A DNA stretch of 18,919 nucleotides from NCBI GenBank assembly GCA_038204185.1, contig JBBRDE010000086.1, forward strand, positions 1 through 18,919. The letters are read 5' to 3'. Below the pieces are notes generated by a model that saw only the letters and a program-made list of their open reading frames with translations, searched no databases and was not told the origin of the DNA. The translations under genes and the position numbers were made by a program. Shown here in pieces: positions 1 through 8,408 of this stretch (position 1 is the stretch's first letter; each line of letters starts with the position of its first letter). Origin of the DNA: Salmonirosea sp038204185. GTDB lineage: Bacteria > Bacteroidota > Bacteroidia > Cytophagales > Spirosomataceae.

Positions 1-108
1 AAGAAGTGGACGATGCCACTCAGAAACTGGGCATTGACCATGTCGCAGTTATACATTAAGTTTGGCGACAGACTACGCGTTGATGAACAAGCTTTCATCG
101 GAAATTAA
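1..108 (+). CDS. IS256-family transposase, C-terminal end (partial)
   Basis: The reading frame is open from base 1 and ends at a TAA at 106-108, giving about 35 residues. They include the run WTMPLRNWALTMSQLYIKF followed by GDRL. This resembles the C-terminus of IS256/Mutator-type DDE transposases, where a conserved W..P...W precedes a helix ending near F..RL. The catalytic DDE residues would lie upstream, outside the window, so I cannot say whether the copy is intact. The stop codon is followed within a few bases by what looks like the element's terminal inverted repeat, the normal IS256 arrangement. Family assignment rests on recognition of a short tail only. It belongs to the mobile element, not to the operon that follows. 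Confidence 0.75.
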   Translation, partial: KKWTMPLRNWALTMSQLYIKFGDRLRVDEQAFIGN

Positions 109-145
109 GGGAAGTGACACAGTTCAATTTACACTCCCGTCGGGA
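1..145 (+). mobile_element. Right end of an IS256-like insertion sequence
   Basis: Just after the transposase stop codon comes GTGACACAGTTCAATTTACA (114-133), the kind of subterminal or terminal inverted repeat seen at IS256-family ends, then ACTCCC. The outer boundary is uncertain and probably lies between 138 and 148. A small hairpin, CTCCC-GTC-GGGAG (134-146), sits at or just beyond it. The left end and the target-site duplication are outside the window, so the inverted repeat cannot be paired here. From this boundary to about 285 I see no convincing gene. The short open frame at 175-363 runs through the hairpin into the sulfatase and is probably chance. Confidence 0.6.
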
Positions 146-285
146 GGTTAAGCATTCATCTAAAAATCGCTATTTTGCTTTTGTGGTTAATTGAAACGGA
201 CGTTTTTCAAATTCCACAACTTCATAAACACTTAAACGTTGTTGGGCGATACTCAAAACAGCCCATAGAATACTATGACAGTAAT

Positions 286-333
286 TATACAAAAGGGGTA
301 GGGTCGAATTTTCGACCCTACCCCTTTTGTATA
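286..333. terminator. Bidirectional hairpin terminator after the sulfatase gene
   Basis: Bases 286-308 are the exact reverse complement of 311-333, a 23-bp perfect stem around a two-base centre. The core is GGGGTAGGGTCGAA pairing with TTCGACCCTACCCC, flanked by AAAA on one side and TTTT on the other. This gives an A-tract/U-tract layout in both directions. It starts 10 bases past the sulfatase stop codon, so it most likely ends the SusC-SusD-sulfatase transcript. It could also block transcription coming from the insertion sequence on the left. Confidence 0.8.
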
Positions 334-343
334 TTGTTTTACC

Positions 344-1849
344 TCACTTGTTCGCTGCCATAGGATTTTTACTCGGCATCTGAGCATCCACTTCCAGTCG
401 CCATTTTTTCAGTATTTCGTGCATGGTTTTCAATCGTTCGGGGTACTTTACCGCCAGATTTTGCTGCTCGCCAATGTCATCTTTAAGGTTGTAAAGTTCC
501 ACTCCCCGGCCTTCCTCAAACCACTCGATCAATTTCCAATCGCCGTCGCGCACCGCTGAGCCGGGGGTACCCCCCTGATTGCCGTAGTGGGGATAATGCC
601 AGAAAATTGGTCCGCGTTTCATGGTCTTACCTTTTAGCAGGGGTACCATACTCACGCCATCCACGTGTTGCCTGGGTTGGGCGGTAAGCCCTGCCATTTC
701 AAGTAGGGTAGGGTAGAAGTCGGTGCTGATAACGGGTAGGTCACTCACGCTTCCTCCTTTGGAAACCCCGGGCCAATAAATTACCATCGGTTCGCGGATG
801 CCGCCTTCGTAGAGCCAGCCTTTGCCAGCTCGCAGGGGTAGGTTGGCGGTGGGCTGTCCTTCAGCGGTGGCAAGCCCCCCGTTGTCGGACATGAAAACGA
901 TAATTGTGTTTTGGTCTAATCCTGTCTCTTTTAAAGCATCAAGCACCTTACCTACGGCGCGATCCATGTTTTCTACCAGCGCCGCGTACACCGGCAAACT
1001 CTGATTCAATCGTAGTTTGCTTTCTCCCTCTTGGCCCCATTGGTCATCCAGGCTAAGCTTTTTTCGTTTTTCGGTATACTTAACGACCAAATCCTGCGGT
1101 GCTCCCAAAGGGTTATGTACAGCGTAAAACGAAAGATATGCCAAGAATGGACCGGACTTGTGCTGCTTAATGTATGAAATCGTTTCGTCGGCCAAGCGGA
1201 TGGTCAGGTTTTCGCCCGGAGGACCATCGGTCAGTCGGGGATTATCGTAGGGAGTAAAATAGTGGTTGCCCCGCGGCGATCCTGCCCAGTACCCGCCTTT
1301 GTTTACGTCGAATCCCTGATTTTCCGGCCAATACTCCGCTGATTCGCCCAGGTGCCACTTGCCCGCGAAAAATGTACCGTACCCGTTGCTTTTGAAGGCC
1401 TCGGCGAGCGTGGTTTCGGCCAGAGGAAGGTTTTCCAGGTACTCGGCGGGTAGCAGGGGTTTGTTTTTCGTCCAGTGTTTGCCCACGGTAGTGGGTTGCG
1501 GCGCTCCGAACCAGTCGGTGGTGTTCAGGCGGGCGGGGTACTTGCCACTCATGATGCTGGCCCGGGTCGGCGAGCAGACTGGGCAGGCCGCGTAAGCACT
1601 GGTGAATTTGTTGCCCTTTTTGGTCAGTGCGTCGATATTGGGTGTTTCATAAAATGTGCTGCCAAAGGCCCCAATGTCCTTCCAGCCCAGATCGTCTACC
1701 AGAAAGAATACGATATTCGGCTTTTTGGAATCGACTTTTTGAGTGGGCTTTGAGCAATTAGAAAACAGCAGTGCAACAAGTATAATACCAGGCATTATTC
1801 TGAGCTTGGTGATAGCTGTCCTTGGATGCATAGTAGATAAAACGTTCAT
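344..1849 (-). CDS. S1-family sulfatase lipoprotein (arylsulfatase A-like)
   Basis: The 501-residue protein hydrolyses sulfate esters, very likely on a sulfated glycan. It has the S1 signature CSPTR at residues 92-96, where Cys92 would be converted to formylglycine by a maturation enzyme encoded elsewhere. Other expected active-site residues are visible: Asp52-Asp53 (VDDLG), Lys164 and His166 (GKWHLG), His245, Asp322-Asn323 (SDNGG) and Lys343. The N-terminus is a lipoprotein signal with lipobox LFSNC, Cys32. Met1 is the longest start; Met7 (codon at 1829-1831) gives a more usual signal length and keeps the positive n-region. The gene begins 40 bases after the SusD stop, so it is the third gene of that operon. 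The sulfated substrate cannot be read from the sequence. Family is certain; subfamily is not. Confidence 0.95.
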   Translation of the reverse strand: MNVLSTMHPRTAITKLRIMPGIILVALLFSNCSKPTQKVDSKKPNIVFFLVDDLGWKDIGAFGSTFYETPNIDALTKKGNKFTSAYAACPVCSPTRASIMSGKYPARLNTTDWFGAPQPTTVGKHWTKNKPLLPAEYLENLPLAETTLAEAFKSNGYGTFFAGKWHLGESAEYWPENQGFDVNKGGYWAGSPRGNHYFTPYDNPRLTDGPPGENLTIRLADETISYIKQHKSGPFLAYLSFYAVHNPLGAPQDLVVKYTEKRKKLSLDDQWGQEGESKLRLNQSLPVYAALVENMDRAVGKVLDALKETGLDQNTIIVFMSDNGGLATAEGQPTANLPLRAGKGWLYEGGIREPMVIYWPGVSKGGSVSDLPVISTDFYPTLLEMAGLTAQPRQHVDGVSMVPLLKGKTMKRGPIFWHYPHYGNQGGTPGSAVRDGDWKLIEWFEEGRGVELYNLKDDIGEQQNLAVKYPERLKTMHEILKKWRLEVDAQMPSKNPMAANK

Positions 1850-1889
1850 TGGGGAAATATGACTTTGGCATTACCACGACAAATGGAAA

Positions 1890-3344
1890 TCAATAGCCCT
1901 CGTTTTGCTTCAAATTTAGGTTAGCCTCAATTTCGGATTGAGGAAGCGGATAGAGGACATGGAAGGGCTTCGCATTCTTGCCCCGGGCTATGGCGCTGGA
2001 AATGAAGGTACCCATGCGAATCTGGTCCTCCCGGCGCTTACCTTCTGTAAAAAACTCCCAACCCCGCTCCTTTAAAAGGTGAGCCCGTAGTTTGTCTTTG
2101 GTCGAATAGTCAGCTAACTTAAGAACGGGTACCGCGGCCCGGGCCCGCACCTGATTGATGAGGTCGATGGCCTCCTGACTGGGACCAGCCACTTCATTCA
2201 GAGCTTCTGCCCGGCTCAACAGAATATCCGCGTAGCGAATTACGGGAACGTCATTGCCATTATTCTGTGAAATAGCGTTGGGGTCGGGTGTGTATTTAAA
2301 GCTCCGGGCGTTGTCGAGGGGTTTACCACTGTTATCTTCCAACAACTTTTGTTTGACCCCTTTGGTGTCCGTATATTCCGTCACGAACATCCGCAGGCGG
2401 CGGTCAGTGGGGTCGAAAGTTTTGTAAAAAGCCGTATACGTTCTGAACTGCGCGCCATAGTTGATCCAGTTGCTCAGGATCGGATAATTGGGTGGGAAGG
2501 CATGGGGCATGTACACGTTCCCCGGTCCCTGGGCCAGGAAGGGGTAAATGTAAATGAATTCGTCATTGATCTCATTTTGTACCGCGAACAGATTTTCAAT
2601 CTCAGGAAACAGCTTATATTTCTTCAGGTCGATTACTTCCTTCGCAGCGTCCGCCGCTTTCTGCCACTGTTTAGTGTTGAGGTAAAACTTGGCCAACACG
2701 GCCAATGCACTACCCTTATCGGCCTTTCCCCGAAGATCCTGATTCACCGGCAGATTTTTGGCCGCTTCGGTCAGTTCTTTCGCCACAAAAGCGATGAACT
2801 CCTCGTTGGTGGGGCGCGTAGGCTGTAAATTTTCTGTGCTCGTAGTCAATACCAAAGGTACCGGTCCGAAATACCGGTGCAAGTGGGCAAATGCCTCGGC
2901 CCTGATGAATTGTCCTTCGGCTTTGTACTGCGCAAGGCGAGCGGGCGGAATGGAGGTGATCTGATCGATATTTTCCAGCAAGACATTAGCATTACGCACG
3001 GCGATGTACATCTGCACCCAAATTCCGCGGAAGAAGCCCGACGAGGCATCCCACTGAAAATTCATGAACGGGAGGGCATCTTTCTCGAACTGACCGCCAC
3101 TTTCCAGCGTGATATCGGTTGGAAATTCGGATAGCGTCCATTGATCCTCCCGCAAACCGCCTCCTATTTGGAGACGACTATAAGCCCCGTAGAGTACCTT
3201 CTTGATACCGTCTTCATTTTTCAGGAAATCCTGGGGCGAATACTGCGTATACACTTCTTCGGCCAGAAAGTCCTGACACCCCGTAGGAAGCAGACACGTA
3301 ACCATCAGGGCCAGGATTGATAGTTTATTTTTTATAGTGTTCAT
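1890..3344 (-). CDS. RagB/SusD-family glycan-binding outer-membrane lipoprotein
   Basis: This 484-residue protein is the surface lipoprotein that partners a SusC-type porin and captures glycan. The signal peptide ends in lipobox LPTGC with lipid-modified Cys23, followed by QDFLAEE, a typical SusD start. The N-terminal half (about 23-330) is helical and TPR-like, with the characteristic RAEAFAHLHRYFGPVPLVL segment near residues 148-166. The C-terminal half carries the family run YADILLSRAEALNEVAG and, near the end, KRREDQIRMGTF and LYPLPQSEIEANLNLKQNEGY-like features of SusD C-termini. It lies 44 bases downstream of the SusC gene and 40 upstream of the sulfatase, so all three are probably one transcript. 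Length and order are normal for the family. The ligand is unknown, though the sulfatase suggests a sulfated glycan. Confidence 0.95.
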   Translation of the reverse strand: MNTIKNKLSILALMVTCLLPTGCQDFLAEEVYTQYSPQDFLKNEDGIKKVLYGAYSRLQIGGGLREDQWTLSEFPTDITLESGGQFEKDALPFMNFQWDASSGFFRGIWVQMYIAVRNANVLLENIDQITSIPPARLAQYKAEGQFIRAEAFAHLHRYFGPVPLVLTTSTENLQPTRPTNEEFIAFVAKELTEAAKNLPVNQDLRGKADKGSALAVLAKFYLNTKQWQKAADAAKEVIDLKKYKLFPEIENLFAVQNEINDEFIYIYPFLAQGPGNVYMPHAFPPNYPILSNWINYGAQFRTYTAFYKTFDPTDRRLRMFVTEYTDTKGVKQKLLEDNSGKPLDNARSFKYTPDPNAISQNNGNDVPVIRYADILLSRAEALNEVAGPSQEAIDLINQVRARAAVPVLKLADYSTKDKLRAHLLKERGWEFFTEGKRREDQIRMGTFISSAIARGKNAKPFHVLYPLPQSEIEANLNLKQNEGY

Positions 3345-3388
3345 AAAAAGCTCATTTTCAATTTTAGACTTTATAACATTCCTTTATT

Positions 3389-6300
3389 CTAAAACCCTAC
3401 ATTGACGCCAAATCGAACCGTCCGGTTGAGGGGATAGCTATTGTAGCTCGCCCGTTCGACACCGTTGCCGGAAGCGTTAGCATCGGGATCGAAACCCATA
3501 AACTTTGTGATTGTTAGCAGGTTGTCGGCCGCTACGTACACCGAAGCGGAGCGTACCTTCTTGCCCGCCAGCGGAATGGCGTAGGAGAGGGATGCCGTTT
3601 TGAGTCGGAGGAAAGACGCATCGCTGATGGTGAGTGAATTGACTGCCAGCGCCCCGCCATAAGTACTTGGATTCACCCCCGAGGGATACTTCGCACCCGG
3701 ATTATTTGGTGTCCACCTGTCAAGATAATGCTCCGCGATGCGGTTGCGCTCGAAGTTGATGGGGTAGAGCGATTCCACAATGTTATTGTCCAGAGAACTT
3801 ACCCCTTGTACACCCGTAAAAAGTACATTCAGATCGAAACCCTTGTAGGAAAAGCTATTATTCAGGCCGACAATAAGCTTAGGGAATGGGCTGCCCAAAA
3901 TTACCCGGTCATCGGGACTGATTTTTCCGTCTCCGTTCTGGTCTACAAACCGGGGGTGCCCGGGCTTGGCGTTGGGTTGGGCAGAAGCAGCCACTTCTTC
4001 TTTCGACTGCAATATTCCATTGATCGCATACCCATAGTACGAACGCATGGGCGAACCTTCCTGAACAAGGGAATAATTATTCGTAAAGCCTACGCCACCG
4101 GTTAGAATCTGCGAAATGAAGTCAGGCAAATCCACCACGGTATTTTTCAGGGTCGAGAGGGTTAAATTGGTGTTCCATTTAAAATCATTTACCAGATTTC
4201 GACTTTCCAGCATTAAGTCCAGGCCCTGGTTACGCACTTCTCCAAAGTTGACGAGTATACTCTGGAAGCCAGAAGTAGTAGGCAAAGGTTTGTTGAAAAG
4301 TTGGTCACGGGTATTTTTAATGAAGTATTCCAAAGAACCACTGAGTCGTCCCTGGATAATCCCAAAATCGAGTCCGACATCAAATTCTTCGGTGGTTTCC
4401 CAGCGCAAATCAGGGTTGGGGATGCGTGCGGGTTCTACCCCCTGTACCAGCCCGCCGCCCAGCACCGCCCGACCCCCAGCGATGAAAGTTTGCAAGGTCT
4501 GAAAATTGCCAATGGCCTGGTTGCCGCTTTGGCCGTAGCTCAGGCGGAGTTTCAGGTCATTGAACAAATTATTCTGCTGCATGAAAGGCTCTTCCGAAAT
4601 TCGCCATCCCAAAGCGAAGGAGGGGAAAACAGCGTATTTGTTTTGGTCCGAAAAGCGGGAGGTACCATCTGTCCTGATGGAAGCGGTAAGCAGATACTTG
4701 TCTTTTAAGGTGTAGTTTACCCGCCCGAGATAGGAGTTGAGTTTGTTGGACGAGCGGCCGCTGCTTACGTTATCGCCCCGGTCGCCATCGCCGCTTTGCA
4801 GCAGGTTGGTCAGGCTGGCGTCGGAAAGGAAACCGATGGAAGAAGCACCCAGGTCGTTACTGTCGTATTTTTCCAGGGTAGCCCCACCCAGGATCGAGAG
4901 CTGATGAATACCGTTGAAGGTACGGTTGTAGGTGGTAAACAATTCCGAAATCCAGTGGGTGTCTTCCCCCGCCCCTACGCTTCCGATACCACCCGAGGAC
5001 AAGCCTTTCTGCGTGACGGTGCTGTTGTAGTTATCGTTGCGGTCGTTGGCAATGTCGCCGCCCAGGCGAAGGGTGGTCGTCCAGCCTTTCAGGATTTCGT
5101 AATCGGCAGATAACGTACCGAATGTGCGGTTTACTACTTTCTTTTGATCTACCCCATAGAGCAAAGCCAACGGATTTTCCAGCGAGATAATGGGATTGAA
5201 CGGGTACCTTCCGGTGGCGTCCAGGCCCGTCGGGATGGTCGGGTCAAATTGGAGGGCGGTGTTGATCGGTCCGGCGTTTTCGTTGCCGGAGTTCGTGGTA
5301 AGAATATTATTGGTCATCGTTCGGTTGGTATTCAGGTTCAGCGTGACCTTGAACTTATCCGAAGGGTTGACTTGGTAATTCAAACGCACATTATACTTTT
5401 TCAAACCTGAACGCAATACCACGCCGTCCTGATTGAGGTAGTTGACCCCGAGGTAGTAGTTGGTATTATCCGAACCGCCCGAGAACGACAACTGATGGTT
5501 TTGAGCCAGGGCCGTGCGGAAAATCTGATCCTGCCAGTTGGTGCCGCTGCCAATGCTACTAATTTGGTCGGGGGTGAACTTGGGGGCACCACCCTGGTCA
5601 GTGGAGAGGTCGTTCAGGGCCTGTATGTATTGTGGGGTAGTAAGATAATCCATGCGCTTCGCAACGGTCTGTACGCCCAGATAGGCACTGTAATTGACCT
5701 GCGGTTTTCCCTTAGTGCCCTTTTTCGTCGTAATCAGTACTACGCCATTAGCCGCCCGGCTGCCGTAAATAGCCGCGGCGGAAGCATCTTTTAGTATTTG
5801 AATAGAGGCAATGTCTTCGGGGCTGATGGAGGTGGTGGACGCCCCCGGCAGACCGTCGATGACGATCAGCGGTTCATTGCTGCTGTTGATGGAGCCTGCT
5901 CCCCGGATGCGGATCGCGATGCCGCCGCCCGGCGCCGAACTGGATTGGCTGATTTGTACTCCCGACGCCCTACCATTCAGGAGTTGTAGGGCCGAATTGT
6001 TGACACCCTGGGTAAAATCTTTTTCGGTAACGGAAGCCACCGAACCCGTGAGGTCACTTTTTCGCTGGGTCCCGTAGCCCACTACTACCACTTCTTCCAG
6101 GGCTTTGGTGTCTGTAGCTAGGGTGATGTCCAGCGTACTGCGGTTGCCGACGGTCACTTCTTGAGAAAGATAGCCGACGAAGGAATAGATGAGCGTAATG
6201 CCTCCTCCGCCCGGTGCCTGGTCAGGAACGGACAGACTGTAGGTACCCTGCTCGTTGGTGACCGTTCCGCGTTGGGTACCCTTCACCACAATGCTTACGC

Positions 6301-6523
6301 CGGGAAGTCGTTCACCATTTCCGTCGCTTACTTTGCCCGTGATTGTCTTATCCAAAGTTTTTTGTCCCGAGAAAATCTCCGCGTGGGATGTGCTGACAAA
6401 TAAACCTACCAGCAGGAGCTGCGTAATGGATATTCTCAGGAGTCTGAGCAACCGTTCTTGTGGTATTAAAGGTTTTTCCATAGTTTTGAAAAGCTGGGAG
6501 GCAGCGGTTTTTGGGTTGATCAT
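3389..6523 (-). CDS. SusC/RagA-family TonB-dependent outer-membrane transporter
   Basis: The 1044-residue protein is the TonB-dependent channel that imports oligosaccharides bound by its SusD partner. A signal peptide runs to about residue 49 (hydrophobic LLLVGLFVSTSHA). A carboxypeptidase-D-like regulatory domain follows at about 58-135 (ITGKVSDGNGERLPGVSIVV). Then come the SusC signature EEVVVVGYGTQRKSDLTGSV near 142-161, the plug (about 155-260, with the ILKDASAAAIYGSRAANGV segment) and a beta-barrel to the C-terminus, which ends in an aromatic residue as expected for BAM substrates. Met1 gives an unusually long n-region; Met15 (codon at 6479-6481) gives a more typical signal peptide and may be the true start. 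Oddly, the regulatory domain contains a short glycine run (PGGGG). It is the first gene of the operon; no SARP, ECF sigma or hybrid sensor regulator lies beside it. Confidence 0.95.
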   Translation of the reverse strand: MINPKTAASQLFKTMEKPLIPQERLLRLLRISITQLLLVGLFVSTSHAEIFSGQKTLDKTITGKVSDGNGERLPGVSIVVKGTQRGTVTNEQGTYSLSVPDQAPGGGGITLIYSFVGYLSQEVTVGNRSTLDITLATDTKALEEVVVVGYGTQRKSDLTGSVASVTEKDFTQGVNNSALQLLNGRASGVQISQSSSAPGGGIAIRIRGAGSINSSNEPLIVIDGLPGASTTSISPEDIASIQILKDASAAAIYGSRAANGVVLITTKKGTKGKPQVNYSAYLGVQTVAKRMDYLTTPQYIQALNDLSTDQGGAPKFTPDQISSIGSGTNWQDQIFRTALAQNHQLSFSGGSDNTNYYLGVNYLNQDGVVLRSGLKKYNVRLNYQVNPSDKFKVTLNLNTNRTMTNNILTTNSGNENAGPINTALQFDPTIPTGLDATGRYPFNPIISLENPLALLYGVDQKKVVNRTFGTLSADYEILKGWTTTLRLGGDIANDRNDNYNSTVTQKGLSSGGIGSVGAGEDTHWISELFTTYNRTFNGIHQLSILGGATLEKYDSNDLGASSIGFLSDASLTNLLQSGDGDRGDNVSSGRSSNKLNSYLGRVNYTLKDKYLLTASIRTDGTSRFSDQNKYAVFPSFALGWRISEEPFMQQNNLFNDLKLRLSYGQSGNQAIGNFQTLQTFIAGGRAVLGGGLVQGVEPARIPNPDLRWETTEEFDVGLDFGIIQGRLSGSLEYFIKNTRDQLFNKPLPTTSGFQSILVNFGEVRNQGLDLMLESRNLVNDFKWNTNLTLSTLKNTVVDLPDFISQILTGGVGFTNNYSLVQEGSPMRSYYGYAINGILQSKEEVAASAQPNAKPGHPRFVDQNGDGKISPDDRVILGSPFPKLIVGLNNSFSYKGFDLNVLFTGVQGVSSLDNNIVESLYPINFERNRIAEHYLDRWTPNNPGAKYPSGVNPSTYGGALAVNSLTISDASFLRLKTASLSYAIPLAGKKVRSASVYVAADNLLTITKFMGFDPDANASGNGVERASYNSYPLNRTVRFGVNVGF

Positions 6524-6733
6524 GGATAAATATTATGTAAAAATTTATCAGATTGGGATTTAGGTGTTACAGCCCGACAACCTGTTGCTTGGATCAACCT
6601 TGTCATCGTTTCTGATTAAAATTGGGGGTTATTAAAACTTGAATTTTGGTTGATTTACATATAGGAGACATTATCCCTGATTTTATCATGTTTAAAAATC
6701 ATATTTATTTTTCGTATACTGATCCCATACCGC
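6524..6733. other. Divergent intergenic region between SusC and ABC ATPase genes
   Basis: This 210-base AT-rich stretch separates two genes pointing away from each other, so it must hold a promoter for each. I looked for the Bacteroidota pattern TTTG, 17-21 bases, TAnnTTTG on both strands and found no full match in either direction. The promoters may be weak or depend on an activator or an alternative sigma factor. No clear inverted-repeat operator is visible. Confidence 0.5.
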
Positions 6734-7735
6734 ATGACCCTTCTGCGCTTAGATTCCATTACAAAACAATACGACGAAAAAAAAGCACTATCCCACCTCA
6801 CACTTTCCGTAGTTGAAGGCGAATGGGTGGGGATTGTGGGGGAGAGTGGTTCGGGAAAAAGTACCCTCCTTAAAATAATTGCCCGGCATATCGATGCCGA
6901 TTCAGGTACCCTGTCGCTCCACGGTACCCTGCTCCCGCCAGTTCGGGCACAATTGATGAAAGGTCATCAGGCCATCAAATTGGTACAACAGGAGTATGAA
7001 CTTTTCCCGAACCAGACGGCGCGAGAAAATATTGCCTATGCCTTGCGTTTTTACGAACGGGCCTACCGGGAGCAGCGAGTCGAAGAACTGCTGGAATTGA
7101 CCCGACTTTCCGGAGTCGAAAATCATAAGGCAAAACTACTGTCAGGGGGAGAGAAGCAACGAACGGCGCTGGCGCAAGCATTGGCAGAGGTACCCCTATT
7201 GCTCCTGCTCGACGAACCCTTTGCCCATTTGGACCAACGGAACAAACAAACTCTGGCCGACGCCATTGAGGATCTGAAGCGTTCGCACCAATTGACTTGC
7301 CTTTTCGTGACCCATGATGCCGAAGAGGCCCTGGCATGGGCTGATCGGCTGATTATCCTTCAAGATGGGCAAATAGCGCAGGAAGGTACCCCGGAGGATA
7401 TTTATCAAAATCCGGTGAGTTTGTATGTAGCCGAACTCACTGGACAAATAAATCTCTTACCAACGGAGCAGGCTGGGAAATGGCTTGCGATCAGGCCAAA
7501 TTACCTGCGACTGGTCCATGATGAATGTAAGGCAAAATGGAAAGCTGTAATTACAAAAATTCGCTTCAAGGGCGGGCACTACGAGTACCTTTGCAAAACA
7601 GACCCTGGACTGAACCTGGTATTTTACCGAAATAGAAGGGATAGGAAAATAGGGGAAACTGTGTTTCTAAATTGCTCCCAAAAGCATTTGAAGTTAATTG
7701 CCACTTTGCACAAAGATTCTAATATGCTTTCTTAG
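6734..7735 (+). CDS. ABC transporter ATP-binding protein, PotA/FbpC-like
   Basis: The 333-residue protein is a cytoplasmic ATPase that would power an importer. All ATPase motifs are intact: Walker A GESGSGKST at 36-44, Q-loop near 85-86 (VQQEYELFP), signature LSGGEKQR at 136-143, Walker B LLLLLDEP at 155-162, D-loop HLD, and switch histidine in FVTHD (His194). The segment GTPEDIYQNPVSLYVAELTG around 215-234 is typical of the spermidine/ferric iron/sulfate (PotA, FbpC, CysA) subgroup. A C-terminal regulatory TOBE-like region follows from about 240. No permease or substrate-binding gene lies next to it: upstream is the divergent SusC operon and downstream is a convergent gene 25 bases away. The substrate therefore cannot be inferred. 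It may serve a transporter encoded elsewhere. Confidence 0.9.
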   Translation: MTLLRLDSITKQYDEKKALSHLTLSVVEGEWVGIVGESGSGKSTLLKIIARHIDADSGTLSLHGTLLPPVRAQLMKGHQAIKLVQQEYELFPNQTARENIAYALRFYERAYREQRVEELLELTRLSGVENHKAKLLSGGEKQRTALAQALAEVPLLLLLDEPFAHLDQRNKQTLADAIEDLKRSHQLTCLFVTHDAEEALAWADRLIILQDGQIAQEGTPEDIYQNPVSLYVAELTGQINLLPTEQAGKWLAIRPNYLRLVHDECKAKWKAVITKIRFKGGHYEYLCKTDPGLNLVFYRNRRDRKIGETVFLNCSQKHLKLIATLHKDSNMLS

Positions 7736-7760
7736 ATATACTTTTTCAGCTTTCCATCAA

Positions 7761-8405
7761 TCAACGCATTTCATTCTTCAGGAGGGTAGGGGGCCGGTAA
7801 AAGTGAACGTCCAGTACCGCCTTGGGGCGGGCCAGGTACTCCCGCACCAGCGTCCTGACAGAATAGCCCGAGGGAACGTCCTGAGCGGCAAAGGCCACGG
7901 CGTTGATTCCTTCGTTTTTGGCAATATATAACGCCCGGGCGTTCTGAAAATCCTGAGAAACAATCGTGATATTGTCTTCGTTGAAAATCCCCTTGCACCG
8001 AATCACCGAATCGAACGTCCGGTACCCGGCATAGTCCAGTTGCAGGGCATTTTTGGGCACCCCCAGAGCAAGTATAGCCTTCTGCATGTCAAGAGGTTCG
8101 TTATAATACCTTGAGTCATTGTTTCCGCTCAGAATGAGGTACTTCACTTTGCCTTCCTTAAATAGTCGGGCCGCTGCTTCCATCCGGTATTTGAAAAACA
8201 GGTTCTCCTTCCCTTCAAAGGTCATTTTACTAGTGCCGAGCACAAGACCTACCTCATTCGTGGGCAGGGACTTAACCGTAAAATAGCTCTGTGAGCGTGT
8301 ACTCACCACCACCCACACATTGCAGAGCAGTACGAAAACGGTGCCTGCAAAGGATATGAAGATGAGTATTTTGAGCATACGTTTAATGAGCAGGGTGCTT
8401 TTCAT
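7761..8405 (-). CDS. SanA/YdcF-like DUF218 membrane protein
   Basis: The 214-residue protein has one N-terminal membrane segment (about residues 11-33) and a DUF218 domain facing the periplasm. Recognisable family features are VGLVLGTSKM near 52-61, the KYRMEAAARLFKEGKV segment, YLILSGNN near 89-96, the GVPKNALQLD run and the TIVSQDFQNARAL segment. SanA of enteric bacteria supports envelope barrier function and vancomycin exclusion; its reaction is unknown, and related ElyC/YdcF proteins act around undecaprenyl-linked envelope precursors. The start codon lies 3 bases after the topoisomerase stop codon, so the two genes are almost certainly co-transcribed and may be translationally coupled. 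It faces the ABC ATPase gene convergently, with no clear terminator hairpin in the 25 bases between. Family call is firm; function is inferred. Confidence 0.88.
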   Translation of the reverse strand: MKSTLLIKRMLKILIFISFAGTVFVLLCNVWVVVSTRSQSYFTVKSLPTNEVGLVLGTSKMTFEGKENLFFKYRMEAAARLFKEGKVKYLILSGNNDSRYYNEPLDMQKAILALGVPKNALQLDYAGYRTFDSVIRCKGIFNEDNITIVSQDFQNARALYIAKNEGINAVAFAAQDVPSGYSVRTLVREYLARPKAVLDVHFYRPPTLLKNEMR

Positions 8406-8408
8406 TGA

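Noticed and set aside
175..363. A 62-residue open frame between the insertion sequence and the sulfatase gene
   Set aside because: It runs through the 23-bp terminator hairpin and into the antisense of the sulfatase end, and resembles no family I know.
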